This document shows positions 1 to 12,849 of a stretch of DNA of 64,000 bases, in pieces. A program made the position numbers and the translations under genes. How positions within the stretch are numbered: position 1 is the stretch's first letter; every line of letters begins with the position of its first letter. A model generated the notes under the pieces. The model made no database searches. It saw only the letters and a program-made list of their open reading frames with translations, and had not been told where the DNA came from. Source of the stretch: Ilex aquifolium (taxonomy: Eukaryota; Streptophyta; Magnoliopsida; Aquifoliales; Aquifoliaceae); contig OX637405.1 in assembly GCA_951799425.1 (NCBI GenBank), forward strand, positions 24,841,635 to 24,905,634. The letters run 5' to 3'.

Positions 1-2
1 TC

Positions 3-2105
3 CTTAAAGGAAATAAAATTTCTATGCAGAATCTCTTAAAGTTCGTAGCAAGATATGAAGCATCTTCTGGGCAAAAAGTAAACAAAGACAAGAGTTCTCT
101 TTATTGCTCTTCTAAAATCTCTGCTCCTAGGAGGCATAGGTTGTCTCGAGTTGCGAATATTCCCTTAAGAGCTTGTCCCCTTTTCTATTTAGGGTGTCCT
201 ATCATTAAATGGAGGGTGAAGTTGAGATATTTTGAGTAGTTGGTGGGGAAGTTTCAAGCTAGATTGGAAGGATGGTACTCAAAGCTTCTATCGAACATGG
301 GTAGAATTGTACTCATTCAATCTGTTTTGACCTCGATACCAGTCCATTTGTTAGCTTCTCTAAATCTGCCAAAAGGAATCATAGCCAGGCTAAACTCAAT
401 TATGGCTTCTTTTCTTTGGTCGGCAAAATCAGGTGTTAAGAAACGTCATTGGTGTTCTTGGGATAGGATAACTAAGCCAAAAGAAGAAGGGGGTCTGGGT
501 ATTAGAAAGTTTGAGGATGTGCAAAAGTCTTTCAGAATGAAGCAGGTTAGGCAACTATTACAAGGTACCTCTTTATGGTCTTCACTTTTTGTTGCCAAAT
601 ATCTTAAACAATAGCATCTTCTAAGGAATCAAGGAAGTAGTCACTCTAGAGTATTTACATCTCTAGCACCTTTTTTCGAAATCATTACTTCTAACTCTCA
701 GAAGCTAGTTGGAAATGGAAATTCTATTGATTTTTGGTGTGACAACTGGACTGGTATGGGGCCTTTGATTTTGAGGAACTCTGTCACTCCATTATTTTAT
801 CCTAAACTTTCTGAATTATTCGTTAATGGTTCCTGGTTTCTTGATGATGTTAGACAACACTTGGATGATCAGCTTGCTCAAGAGGTTTATGACACTCAGA
901 TAGTTTTCTCTGCTGAGGATGATGTGTTAATCTGGAAGCACACTACTCTTGGTAATTTTAGTATTAAAACTGCCTGGGATCTTGTCAGGCAACATGACCA
1001 GTTAAATCCCCAGGCTGCATTGATTTGGAAACAAGCTGCCCCCCTCCCCCCCCCCCCCCCCCCAAGTGCTCAGTTGATGTGCTGGAAATTAATGAGGGGA
1101 ATTCTTCCCATGGACTCAACTTTCCAAAAAGGTGGAGTCTCAATGGCCATTAGGTGTGTTATGTGCTGCAATACATTAGAAACTCCCACTCATCTTTTCA
1201 TTGATTGTAGATATGTTAGTTCCTTATGGAATAAAATTTCAGCGGTTTTGGGCTTTCAACTTGTTGTTCATGAGGAGCCTATGCCAAGAATGATGAGGCT
1301 AGCTAGAATCTATAAGAAGGACTCCCTAAGTCATGCTTTACTAAGAAGCATCTCCTTGCTGGTTTATTGGATTATATGGAAAGAAAGATGTAGAAGGCTG
1401 TTTGAAGATCAAAGGCAACCTCCCTATTCGCTCTTTATGATTGTTATGCATATTTGGAGACTGCAAGCATATTGTGTCAGACCTAAGGTTTTGGATTCTC
1501 AAACAGAGAAGGAGATGCTTGCTGCTCTTAATGTTTACTCTTTTTTCCAGATTTCTATTCAAGTTAAATGGATAAGTTGGTCTTTGCCTCCTGAGGGATC
1601 GATTAAATTGAACATTGATGGTTCCTCTAAGGGGAATCCAGGATTGTCTGGAGGAGGAGCTGTCCTAAGGAATCACTGGGGTCAGTTTATTCTTGCTGGT
1701 TCATACTTTTATGGAGTTTGTACGAATATGGAGGCTGAACTGAGGGCGCTATTGGACGGGTTACGATTGGTGTTGCAATTTGGGTTAGAGGTATATCCTC
1801 TTGTTATTGAATCTGATTCTCAGATTCTTGTGGACCAGGTAAACTCTGGTATTCTAAATCGGTGGAAGTTCAGGTCTCTTTCTCACTTAATTTTCTCTCT
1901 TCTCCCAAAGTTCAAATACAAGTTAGTCCACACATACAGGGAAGGTAATGCAATAGCTGACTATTTGGCTAATATTGAAGGGCAAGGTGTTTCTTCGACT
2001 TATTCTTCTTCAGAAGATCTCCCCTTTTCTGCTAGACTTTTGTTATTGCATGATGCTCAACAACTCAAGACTCCCAGGAAAAAAACCTATGTCACTAGAC
2101 AATAG
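3..2105 (+). pseudogene. LINE ORF2: RT C-terminus, zf-RVT, RNase H
   Basis: A single reading frame continues from the left edge to a stop at 2103-2105, broken by two in-frame TAG codons (237-239 and 612-614) and no frameshift. Bases 3-560 match the thumb and connection part of plant LINE reverse transcriptases (YLGCPII, WYSKLLSNMGR, GGLGIRKFEDV). The zf-RVT region spans about 1080-1240 (CVMCC, then THLFIDC). The RNase H domain spans about 1575-1990 and keeps its acidic residues: D in NIDGSSKGNPG, E in MEAELRAL, D in ESDSQ and D in AIADYLAN. A poly-C tract around 1039-1063 inserts extra prolines without shifting the frame. The enzyme would make cDNA of its own RNA at a nicked target; this copy cannot make the full protein unless the stops are read through. 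Confidence 0.88.
1039..1063 (+). repeat. in-frame poly-C tract inside LINE ORF2
   Basis: Six C, one T, then eighteen C. It encodes a short proline run between the RNase H-distal linker and the zf-RVT region. The sister LINE at 57.1 kb has only two prolines (VPPSARL) at the matching place, so the tract looks like a local expansion that kept the frame. A homopolymer length error from sequencing is possible. Confidence 0.85.
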
Positions 2106-2164
2106 CTCTCCTTTTCAATTGAATTGGAGGACTCACATATTAAGAAGGCAACAAAGTTTACATT

Positions 2165-2210
2165 CCCCCCCCCCCCCCCCCCCCAAAAAAAATAAATAAA
2201 TAAATAAATT
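2165..2210 (+). repeat. poly-C run and (TAAA)n tail of LINE
   Basis: Twenty C (2165-2184) are followed by eight A and then AAAT/TAAA repeats to about 2210. The A-rich repeat is the expected 3' terminus of a plant L1-type LINE; the C run before it is unusual. Confidence 0.7.
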
Positions 2211-3109
2211 GCATGTTAATTTAGTGTTTTTTTAATAAAATTGAATGTTAATTTATTGTTAACTTAATGAATTGAATATTATTTTTGTGTTAATTTGATA
2301 AACTGAATGCTAAATTATTGTTAATTTGATGAATTGATATTAATGTTAAATTAATGTTAACTAGCAGAATTGTAATGTTAATTTTATAAATTGAATGTTA
2401 ACTGAATGAATATGAATGTTAATTTATTGTTAATTTGAAGAATTGAATGACAATTAGATGAAATTGAATATTAATTTAATAAATTAAATATTTATTGGCT
2501 CAATTTGGATGTCAATTTAATGAATTGAATGTTAATTGAAAGAATAAGCATATTAATTTGGTGTTGATTTGATGAATTTAATAATTATTAGATGAAATAA
2601 ATATTAATTTGACGAATTGAATGTTAATTAGATGAAACTGAAAGTTAATTTGATTGTGAATTTATTGTTAACTTGATGAATTGAACTATTTTGTGTTAAT
2701 TTGATGAACTAGATATTATTTTATTGTTAATTTGGTGAATTGAATGTTACTTGGATGAGATTTTTTTTTTTTAAGTTAAACCCGTGTAGGGCAAAATAGT
2801 TGGATGAGATTGGATTTAATGTAATGAATTGAATATTAATTTGGAGAAATTGCATGTTACATTTGTGTTGATTTGATGAACTGAATGTTTATTCGATGAA
2901 TTGAATTTAATTGGATGAATTTGAATATAAATTGGATGAATTGAATGTTAATTTGATAAATTAAATATTAATTAGATGAAATTGAATGTTAATTTGGATA
3001 TCAATTTGATGAATTTAATGCTAAATAAATAAATTTGAATGTTAATTTGTAGAATTGAATGTTAATTATGTGAAATTGGTTGTTAATTTTGTGTTATTAA
3101 CTAATTTAT
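2211..3109. repeat. degenerate AT-rich array, B-type unit
   Basis: Loose tandem repetition of a roughly 20-21 bp unit of the form TTGAATGTTAATTTGATGAA. The same unit, in the same orientation, forms the right half of the array B in the giant foldback element (23.55-28.1 kb). Copies here are much more diverged, with indels and an insertion of a short T-rich stretch near 2761-2800. No coding potential. It probably belongs to an older relative of the foldback element whose right end is at 14,019. Confidence 0.75.
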
Positions 3110-3415
3110 TAAATTAGGATCGGTCGCGACTACTTATGGCCGATCCTAATTTTTTGGGACGAAACTCATAAAATTGATTTTTAGAGGATAGAAGTGTGAT
3201 TAACCCAATTGTTAAATTAGGATCGGTCGCGAATACTTATGGTCTGTCTAATTTTTTTGGATGAAACTCACAAAATTGATACTTACAGCTTAAAAGTGTT
3301 ATTAACCAATTTGTTAAATTAGGATCGGTCACAACTACTTATGGTCGGTCCTAATTTGTTCTGTTGCAATTTTGGGTTTTGTGTTTCAATAGGACGTTAA
3401 GAATGATTAAGTACC
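3110..3415. repeat. about 102 bp tandem repeat with hairpin core
   Basis: Three units start at about 3110, 3213 and 3315. The first unit contains a good inverted repeat, AATTAGGATCGG...CCGATCCTAATT, around the core GGTCGCGACTACTTATGG; the other units keep the left arm and a decayed right arm. Between cores lies a shared stretch with GAAACTCA and AAAATTGAT. The array resumes right of the inserted LTR element at about 12,899-12,990. Function unknown; the hairpin could fold as DNA or RNA. Confidence 0.75.
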
Positions 3416-3420
3416 AAATT

Positions 3421-5630
3421 TGTGACACCCCAAAATCCGGGGGTCCGTTGATTACCCATCAACCTGTGGAATACCCGTAAATACCGAGTAATTCGATATC
3501 TCACCATTATGCCCCATTTTCCGGGGTCCTTAATTTTAACGAAATTCGGGCAGAGTCTCTTTTGTACGGGGACCTCTACCCAAAACACCACCTGTGTAGT
3601 ATGCATTAACATGACCAATCTGAGGCCCAATATAACACAATGACCACACAGGGTCCATTTATAAGTAAAACTTGACCGCACCGGGTCCATTTATCAATAC
3701 TTATATCAAAACATGCAAGATTAGTTTAACAATAACCCATATAAGTTATATTACATTTATTCATGAAAACTTTACAAGCCAAAACCATGTTAATCAAAAG
3801 GTTTACAAAATCATGCACTAAGACCACAGGTCGGCCTCCTTCACCCTTGATGCTCTACATGGGAGCCATCCGCCAGTGCAAACCCCACACCTGAAATTGT
3901 TTCCCGTATAGGGTGAGCCTCGCTCAGTAGAAAATTCCCTACAGAGGTTATTCCCCACCTAGATGCACATGGAATGCTCATATGCAATACTCAATTATCC
4001 ACAACAATTATAATCATGTTTATGCAACTCAGATATGAAATTTCTTATGACATGTCATGCAACGAGGTGAGACTCATTCATGCACTCAATCCGAGCCCTT
4101 TCCGGCTCCCCAACACACGCAAGTGCCAATGTGTGAATCCGTCATTTATGTTACACATCAATGACATTTTACAAAACTAGGGTCTTTCTTGGGGTGGGCA
4201 TTCATGGACTTACACCAACGGCACCCAACCGACACGGAATTTCAGGACTTCAACCCACGGTTCCGCGTATACTGACACACTTTATGGCCTTTTACACCAA
4301 AGGAGTGCGAATCCTATCAACGAGTCTTTCACCCGAGAGATATTCTAGCCCTTCTTGCTAACCCCGACCCAATTTATCTTTCATGCAATTATGCAACTCA
4401 ACGGGGATCTTCGATCCCTTCCTTCCGAGTCCCTTGTCAAATACCTAGAGTGGCATTTGATTAACCATGCACACACACACACACACACACTCACACCCAT
4501 GACTTACACCCATGAATGTGATGTCATGACCATGCCCAATATGCAATTGATGTCATATAAGCAATACAAACCATATATCAACATATTCCATGAAATTTTA
4601 TATCACATGCATATAAATTTCATAATTCATCATGCTCAACATATCAACAACATATTCAAATATGTTATTCCAATGGCATCAAACAACCATTTAAATCAAG
4701 CAAGACATTTTATCAAACACCTTCAAGGCACAATTTATAAATCACATAGCATGCCTCAAATTTCCCTAAGTTACAAGAACAATCACATGTAACTTCATTA
4801 TATCGAAATCAAGCTAGAAGCTAGCCTAAGCCATTTCTATGCTCACTCTTCCACTTCCATAACCATAGACATATATATATACATACATAACCAAAGCATC
4901 TCCAAGACACATTCTAGACTAGGAATCAACCCAAGTAGGAAACTCCTACCTCAATAGGAGTGTAGAAAACTCCTATAACACCAAAACAACTCAAGAACTC
5001 TTGATTTCCCAATCTTCACTTTTAAATCTTCGGTGAAATCTCTTGTTTTTGGTACGTACGCGTAGCCCTCGTCGAGGAGATGAACTTTGTCTCTTGGATC
5101 GACGGATTCCGACCGACGGAACTCTCGGAATCGGAGCGGGAAGGTTGAAGAAAATCACTTTTCTCTTCCTCTCTTTGGGCGGCTGAAAAAGGTTGAAGTT
5201 CAGCTGATATTTTGTGTCAAAAAGTTGATTTAAGAGGGTATTTATAGGAAAAAATGTGTGGTCCACATTGCACCGCATATTTTTGATTTTCGGGTCCGTT
5301 TTTCGTCCCGAAACGATTCATTATACCTCGGATTAAGTTCAAATTTTATTTGAACTTTAACTTAATTTTAAGGAAATTTTATAAAATCCATTATTGGGGA
5401 CCTTTAAAATGTCATTCGCCACGCAGTCGTCTCGAACGATGTGCAAAAATCTGACTATCTCAGAATTCGACGAAATTTGACAGGGTGACTAGATTTCGCG
5501 ATACGAATCCAACGGCGAACTCCGTTTTCTCATCCGAGGTCTAGAGTATGATTATTTAAAATAAGCATTAGGATGGTAAATGACCATTTTGCCCTTATTC
5601 ACAAAAATTTAAATTTACCCGGGTTTCACA
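3421..5630 (-). repeat. 3' LTR of the Tekay element
   Basis: 2210 bp, aligned over nearly its whole length with the copy at 10706-12849. It contains a (CA)n microsatellite near 4467-4491. Confidence 0.92.
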
Positions 5631-5645
5631 TTCTTCCCCCTTTAA
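5631..5645 (-). other. polypurine tract of the Tekay element
   Basis: On the minus strand the purine run AAAGGGGGAAGAA lies directly upstream of the 3' LTR start, the usual plus-strand priming site. Confidence 0.85.
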
Positions 5646-5724
5646 AAGAATTTTGTCCCCGAAATTCACACACACACATACATGCAAGCCCATGCATATG
5701 CTGCAGTCATGTAATAGTAAATGA

Positions 5725-8700
5725 CTATAAAAATGTACCTCTATCCTCAAATAAGAAAGGATAATTGGCACGTACGGTGTCCTCGCGCTCCCATGTCGCC
5801 TCTTCCACTCCCCGGTGCTGCCACAACACTTTCACTAGTCTTACGGTCTTGCCTCGCAAAACCTGATCTCGACTATCCATGATACGCACCGGTCCCTCCT
5901 CGAAGGTCCCATCTGCATCAACAGTCAACTCACCCCAATCCACCACATGTGTCGGATCTGGAGTATACTTTCGGAGCATAGAGACATGGAATACCGCATG
6001 AATACCCGATAAATTTGGCGGTAACGCCAACCGATAAGCAACTGTACCCACCCTCTCGAGTATCTCAAAGGGCCCGATATACCTCGGTGACAGCTTTCCT
6101 CGCTTGCCGAATTTGACCACTCCTCTCGTAGGCATCACCTTCAAGAAGATAGGATCTCCCACCTCAAACTCTAGAGGTCGCCGCCGTCTATCGGCGTAGC
6201 TCTTCTGCAGGCTCTGAGCTGTGAGAAGACGCTTCCGTATCAAACTCACCTTCTCCGAGGTGTCTTTTACCAATTCCGGACCCCTAGAAGACCTCTCTCC
6301 TACCTCCGTCAAACAGACCGGAGAACGACATGGCCTCCCGTACAATGCCTTATAGGGTGCCATCTGTATACTTGTCTGATAACTATTGTTATAGGCGAAC
6401 TCCACCAAGGGAAAATGATCTTCCCAGCTACCCTTGAGATCTAGGACGCATGCCCGCAGCATGTCCTCTAAGGTCTGGATAGTCCTCTCAGACTGACCGT
6501 CCGTCTGGGGATGAAAATCAGTGTTCATCATCAGTTGTGTCCCCATGGCTCGTTGAAAACTCTCCCAAAAATGAGCCGTAAACCAGGGATCCCGATCCGA
6601 TACTATAGATACGGGTACTCCATGCAACCGGACAATCTCACGTATATATAACTTGCAGAATTCCTCTAGTGTGAAGGTCATCCGCACCGCCAAAAAGTGT
6701 GCCGACTTAGTAAGCCGGTCCACTACCACCCATACCGTGTCATGTCCCCGCGATGTCCGTGGCAAGTGGGTCACAAAATTCATCGTGACATGCTCCCACT
6801 TCCACTCAGCTACCTCCAAGGGCTGGAGCAAACCTGCTAGTCTCTGGTGTTCAGCCTTAACCTGCTGACACGTGAGACATCGACTGACAAAGTCGCCAAC
6901 TTGCTTCTTCATCTCATTCCAATGATATTGGCGACGAAGATCATGATACATCTCCGTGCCCCCTAGATGAACCGCAAAACGGGAGCAATGAAACTCCCTA
7001 AGGATCTCCTCTCTCAGATCCGCAGACTGGGGAACCACAATCCGTCCCCTGAACCGAAGACTACCATCTGTATGAATGGCCCAGCCTTCATCACCCGTAC
7101 CTAATCGTACTCGGTCCCTGATGGACACTAACTCAGTATCTTGTCCCTCGGACTCAATAACCCTGCTCAGTAGGGAAGGTATAGCCACCAAACTCCCCAA
7201 AGTACCCTGAATATAATCAGCGTAATGTAGCCCGAACTGTCCCACAGTCTCGAGCATCTGCCACTCTCGGGAAGCCACACTAGCCACAACTCCCCGTGAC
7301 TTTCGGCTGAGTGCATCAGCCACCATATTTGCCTTATCGGGATGGTAATGCAAAGTAAAATCGTAGTCCTCGAGGTACTACATCCACCTGCGTTGCCTCA
7401 TGTTGAGGTCCCGCTGTGTAAAAATGTACTTCAGACTCTTGTGGTCCGAAAACACTTCAAACTGCTCGCCATACAGGTAGTGATGCCAAGCCTTCAAGGC
7501 AAAGACAATGGCCTCCAATTCCATATCATGTGTGTGGTAATTCTGCTCGTGGTTCTTTAACTGCCGAGAACCATAAGCCACCACCCTCCCGGACTACATC
7601 AAGACACATCCCAGTCCGTCCTTCGAGGTATCACAATAAACTGTGTACCTCTGTCCCCTTTCCGGGACTATCAAGATAGGAGCTGAAGTAAGCCTTCCCT
7701 TTAACTCCTGGAATGCCTTCTCGCAAGAATCATTCCACTCGAACTTGACCTCTTTTCGAGTCAACCTAGTCATAGATGCAGCCAGCCGAGAGAAATCCTC
7801 AATAAACCGCCGGTAATACCCTGCCAATCCCAAGAAACTGCGTATCTCGAAGACTGACTTCGGTCTCTCCCAATTCATAACTGCCTCGACCTTCTCCGGG
7901 TCCACAGATACACCCGAAGCTGACACTACATGCCCCAAGAATTTCACTTCAGTAAGCCAAAATTCACACTTACTAAATTTGGCATACAACTGATGGTCTC
8001 TCAAGGCCTGGAGAACAATCCTCAAGTGACCCTCATGCTCCTCCTCAGACTTGGAGTAGATCAAAATGTCGTCAACAAAAACCACGACGAAGTGATCAAG
8101 GTAGGGTTGGAACATCCTATGCATGAGATCCATGAATGCTGCCGGGGCGTTTGTCAATCCGAATGGCATCACTGTGAACTCGAAATGCCCATACCGCGTT
8201 CTGAACGCCGTCTTAGGGATATCTTCTTCCCTCACCCTCAACTGATAGTAACCGGTGCGGAGATCTATCTTGGAGTAGACCCGCGCTCCTCTCAGCTGAT
8301 CAAACAAGTCATCAATCCTCGGCAAAGGGTACCTATTCTTGATAGTAACCCTATTCAACTACCGATAATCTATACATAGTCTAAGGGTTTTGTCCTTCTT
8401 CTTTGCAAATAACACCGGAGCGCCCCAATGTGAGGTACTCGGTCTAATGAACCCCCTGTCCAATAATTCCTGCAATTGGACCTTGAGTTCTTGCAACTCA
8501 GCAGACGCCATCCTATGTGGAGTCATAGAAATGGGCGATGTACCGGGATGCAACTCTATAGTGAAGTCCACATCCCTATGTGGAGGTAATCTCGGTAGTT
8601 CATCCGGAAAAACATCCTCATAATCACACACAGCCCGAGGTAGACCCAACTCCTACCTCGCCTCGTCCTCTAGGGTAAGGCTTGCTAGCCAACCCATCAA

Positions 8701-8950
8701 CTGCCCATGCCATCTAGAGTCGTACACGGCTTGGGGTAAAACATCGTGCTTATCTCCCTGAAACATGAAACAAACCCCATCCGGTGTGTAAGCAGTGACC
8801 CGCTTCCGATCACAATCAATGACGACTCGGTGTGCTGCCAACCAATCCATCCCAAGGATTACATCGAACTCCGACATGTCCATGACCCGAAGGTCCACGG
8901 TGAGTAGAACTCCGACATGTCCATAACTCACACCCCCGACATATCTGATC
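5725..8950 (-). pseudogene. Tekay pol region (protease end, RT, RNase H, integrase, chromodomain)
   Basis: Fossil pol region. Recognisable parts on the minus strand, in order: protease C-terminal part with ILGMDWL near 8.9 kb; reverse transcriptase about 8.6-7.8 kb with [12 protein letters not shown] and the catalytic FVDDILIYS; RNase H about 7.7-7.3 kb; integrase about 7.0-6.1 kb with the zinc-binding CLTCQQVK and the core SDRD and HPQTDGQSER; then GPFEILERVG and a chromodomain-like tail ending near 5.73 kb (EEATWERED). The combination is typical of Tekay/Del chromoviruses, whose chromodomain is thought to guide integration to heterochromatin. The copy is broken. Confidence 0.9.
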
Positions 8951-8959
8951 AACCCTCAC

Positions 8960-10346
8960 CCTAGCATTTAGGGGAGAACTCACGTGCAATGGCTCTTCTA
9001 AGGTCTCAACCTCTAAGCCCAAGTCTTTCACACAAGATGCAGCAATAAATGAATGCGATGCACCATAATCAAACAATACTCTAGCCCATAAGCGGGAAAG
9101 TAGAAATGTACCCTGTATCACCGACGGGTCTGCCGACTCAGTCTGTGGTATCATGGCGTAGACACGCCCTTGAGTCCCTGAAGTCCCGGCTTGTGAGCCC
9201 TGACCTCGTCCCCGACCCATGCCTTGGCCCATCTGGCCAGCTTGCGGTGTCCCTGCACGTGAAGTGGTAGGACCTTGTGCAGCACCCTGGTACTGATACT
9301 GACTCCCCCGACCCATGGTAGGGTAGTAAGGAGTATACTGGGTCTGTGGTTGCCCCACCGAAGTCTGGGACTGTGACAATCCGTAGCTTTGGGATCCTTG
9401 CCGCTGAGGACAATCCCGCTTCATGTGACCCCGTTGGCGGCAATGGAAACATGTTTTCTGCCCTGCCTGATATGTAGTCCCCGGGTTTCCCCCGCCTTGG
9501 GAGGATCGACTGTGGCCTTGGCCTTGATGGCTACGGCCTTGTCCTTGTTGCCCTTGCGGAGGAAAAGTCATCTGCCTCTTTCCAGAACTAGAAGAAGAGG
9601 ATTGGCCCTCCTTCTTCTTGTCCTTCACACCCGCCTCCCGGATGTTTCTTGCATCATCTAATTCTCTCTCAATGGCCATGGCTGTCTGGACCATCAAGTC
9701 GAAGTCTTGTAGGAGAAGACTCACAATCTTACCCCGGATGGATAAGTTCAGCCCATCCTCAAACTTTCTGACTTTGGTCGTATCTGTGGCCACGTAGTCA
9801 TCGGCGAAACGTGCTAATTCGGTGAATTTAGCAACGTACTCCATCACCGTCATGGTGCCTTGCCTCAAATCTAGGAATTCCCGGGCCTTTGCATGTCTTG
9901 CTGCGGCCGGAAAGTACTTTCCCATAAAGAGTTCCTTGAACTCAATCCAAGTCATAGCCTCCAAATCCTTGGAGTCTTTCACCCAATCCCACACACCAGG
10001 GATTCCCCCTCCAGCTGAAATGTAGCTAGAGTTATCTTGGTGGCGTCGGAGGTGATCTCCATAGCCCTCAAATATCCACTTGCCGGAACCAATGGTTAGC
10101 TACCATAAGGTCCGCTCCTCCCATGAAGATCGGAGGTTGATGTGCCTTGAACTTCTGGAGATGACTAGAGCCTCCTTGGCCCTCACCTGCACCCGTCTGT
10201 GTGAGTGTGGTAACCACTGTACCAAGAGCCTCTATGAAGGCTTGTTGATCAATAGTAGGTGGTGGTGGGTTGGTCCGCCCACCGCCTCGGCCTCGCCCTC
10301 GCCCTCGGCCGCGTCCTCTTCCTCTTCCTCTTCCTCTATTTTCCAT
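8960..10346 (-). pseudogene. Tekay gag region and start of protease
   Basis: Fossil gag. The front is Arg-Gly rich (GRGRGRGRG). The middle carries the capsid-like FMGKYFPAAAR and the later nucleocapsid has the CCHC knuckle CFHCRQRGHMKRDC around 9.4 kb, followed by a Gln/Gly-rich linker and the aspartic protease start (ASHSFIAASC) near 9.05 kb. It is continuous with the pol region to its left. Confidence 0.88.
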
Positions 10347-10690
10347 CTACACACACATCAGATAGCAATAGACTAACAATTTAGTATCCCAAAGTTAGGG
10401 ATCAAACACAAACGTTGAGAATTCTCTCATTGTCCCCCCTAGTAGAACATATGTCACATACTAGTAGACGTTTAACCCTTGAACTATCCCGTTCATCCCT
10501 TTTTCCGAACCCAAGGTTATGTTTTCTAACCCTAGTGTTCCTCCTTTCCATATACACTCTACCATGTATATATTTCACACAACAAGTAACACATAACATG
10601 TAGCAAGTAGAGCACATAACATGAAATGCGTATGGAATGCAATGGTCTAGACCCATGCCCCTCAAGCCTTAGATAAATCGTATAACCTAG

Positions 10691-10702
10691 GCTCTGATAC
10701 CA
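10691..10702 (-). other. primer-binding site, initiator tRNA-Met
   Basis: The minus strand reads TGGTATCAGAGC three bases inside the 5' LTR. This is the standard plant initiator tRNA-Met primer site. Confidence 0.93.
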
Positions 10703-10705
10703 AGC

Positions 10706-12849
10706 TGTGACACCCCAAAATCCAGGGGTCCGTTGATTACCCATCAACCTGCGGAATACCCATAGATACCGAGTAATTCGATATCTCACCGTTATGCCCC
10801 ATTTTCCGGGGTCCTTAATTTTAACGAAATTCGGGCAGAGTCTCCTTTGTACGGGGACCTCTACCTAAAACACCACCTGTGTAGTATGCATTAACATGAC
10901 CCATCCGAGGCCCAATATAACATAATGACCACACAGGGTCCATTTATAAGTAAAACTTGACCGCATCGGGTCCATTTATCAATACTTATATCAAAACATG
11001 CGAGATTAGTTTAACAATAACCCATATAAGTTCTATTACATTTATTCATGAAAACTTTACAAGTCAAAACCATGTTAATCAAAAGGTTTACAAAATCATG
11101 CACTAAGACCACAGGTCGGCCTCCTTCACCCTTGATGCTCTACATGGGAGCTTACAGAGGTTATTCCCCACCTAGATGTACATGGAATGCTCATATGCAA
11201 TACTCAATTATCTACAACAATTCTAATCATGTTTATGCAACTCAGATATGGAATTTCTTATGACATGTCATGCAACGAGGTGAGACTCATTCATGCACTC
11301 AATCCGAGCCCTTCCCGGCTCCCCAACACACGCAAGTGTCAATGTGTGAATCCGTCATTTATGTTACACATCAATGACATTTTACAAAACTAGGGTCTTT
11401 CTTGGGGTGGGCATTCAGGGACTTACACCAACGGCACCCAACCGACACGGAATTTCAGGACTTCAACCCACGGTTCCGCGTATACTGACACACTTTATGG
11501 CCTTTTACACCAACGGAGTGCGAATCCTATCAACGAGTCTTTCACCCGAGGGATATTCTAGCCCTTCTTGCTAACCCCGACCCAATTTATCTTTCATGCA
11601 ATTATGCGACTCAACGGGGATCTTCGATCCCTTCCTTCCGAGTCCCTTGTCAAATACCTAGAGTGGCATTTGATTAACCATGCACACACACACACACACA
11701 CACTCACACCCATGACTTACACCCATGAATGTGATGTCATGACCATGCCCAATATGCAATTGATGCCATATGAGCAATACAAACCATATATCAACATATT
11801 CCATGAAACTTTATATCACATGCATATAAATTTCATAATTCATCATGCTCAACATATCAACAACATATTCAAACATGTTATTCTAATGGCATCAAACAAC
11901 CATTTAAATCAAGCAAGGCATTTTATCAAACACCTTCAAGGCACAATTTATAAATCACATAGCATGCCTCAAATTTCCCTAAGTTACAAGAACAATCACA
12001 TGTAACTTCAATATATCGAAATCAAGCTAGAAGCTAGCCTAAGTCATTTCTATGCTCACTCTTCCACTTCCATAACCATAGACATATATATATACATACA
12101 TAACCAAAGCATCTCCTAGACACATTCTAGACTAGGAATCAACCCAAGTAGGAAACCCCTACCTCAATAGGAGTGTAGAAAACTCCTATAACACCAAAAC
12201 AACTCAAGAACTCTTGATTTCCCAATCTTCACTTTTAAATCTTCGGTGAAATCTCTTGTTTTTGGTACGTACGCGTAGCCCTCGTCGAGGAAATGAACTT
12301 TGTCTCTTGGATCGACGGATTCCGACCGACGGAACTCTCGGAATCGGAGCGGGAAGGTTGAAGAAAATCACTTTTTTTCTTCCTCTCTTTGGGCGGCTGA
12401 ACAAGGCTGAAGATCAGCTGATATTTTGTGTCAAAAAGTTGATTTAAGAGGGTATTTATAGGCAAAAATGTGTGGTTCACATTGCACCGTATATTTTCGA
12501 CTTTCGGGTCCGTTTTTCGTCCCGAAACGATTCATTATACCTCGGATTAAGTTCAAATTAATTTTATTTGAACTTTAACTTAATTTTAAGGAAATTTTAT
12601 AAAATCCATTATTGGGGACCTTTAAACTGTCATTCGCTACGCAGTCGTCTCGAATGACGTGTAAAAATCTGACTATTTCGGAATTCGACGAAATTTGACA
12701 GGGTGACTAGATTTCGCGATACGAATCCAACGGCGAACTCCGTTTCCTCATCCGAGGTCTAGAGTATGATTATTTAAAATAAGCATTAGGATGGTAAATG
12801 ACCATTTTGCCCTTATTCACAAAAAATTCAAATTTACCCGGGTTTCACA
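10706..12849 (-). repeat. 5' LTR of the Tekay element
   Basis: 2144 bp, starting TGTGACACC on the plus strand and ending GGTTTCACA. It is about 66 bp shorter than its partner at 3421-5630 because of small indels; otherwise the two align throughout. Confidence 0.92.

Larger units (their letters stand above)
1..2210 (+). mobile_element. L1-type LINE, 3' portion
   Basis: A plant L1-type non-LTR retrotransposon runs in from the left edge, so the endonuclease and the front of the reverse transcriptase lie outside the window. What remains is the C-terminal reverse transcriptase, a zf-RVT zinc-binding region and a C-terminal RNase H, followed by a 3' tail ending in TAAA repeats at about 2190-2210. 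It is closely related to the second LINE on the opposite strand at 55.1-58.7 kb. Its 3' end abuts an AT-rich tandem array, so it probably inserted into that array. The 5' boundary and any target duplication cannot be seen. Confidence 0.9.
3421..12849 (-). mobile_element. Ty3/gypsy chromovirus, Tekay/Del clade, broken copy
   Basis: Complete-ended LTR retrotransposon fossil on the minus strand, about 9.4 kb. The LTRs start TGTGACACC and end GGTTTCACA. Flanking 5-mers are AAATT (3416-3420) and AAATC (12850-12854), a target duplication with one mismatch. Primer-binding site and polypurine tract are in place. Gag and Pol run from about 10.35 down to 5.73 kb in the usual order: Gag with CCHC knuckle, protease, reverse transcriptase, RNase H, integrase, and a C-terminal chromodomain-like segment, which together with the long LTRs points to Tekay/Del. 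The coding region is broken, with about six interruptions. By a rough hand count the LTRs differ by 2-3% in substitutions, near one million years if a rice-like rate of 1.3e-8 is used. It inserted inside a tandem array. Confidence 0.93.

Noticed and set aside
7930-8379. Plus-strand open stretches across 6.6-10.4 kb
   Set aside because: They are antisense shadows of the Tekay gag-pol region.
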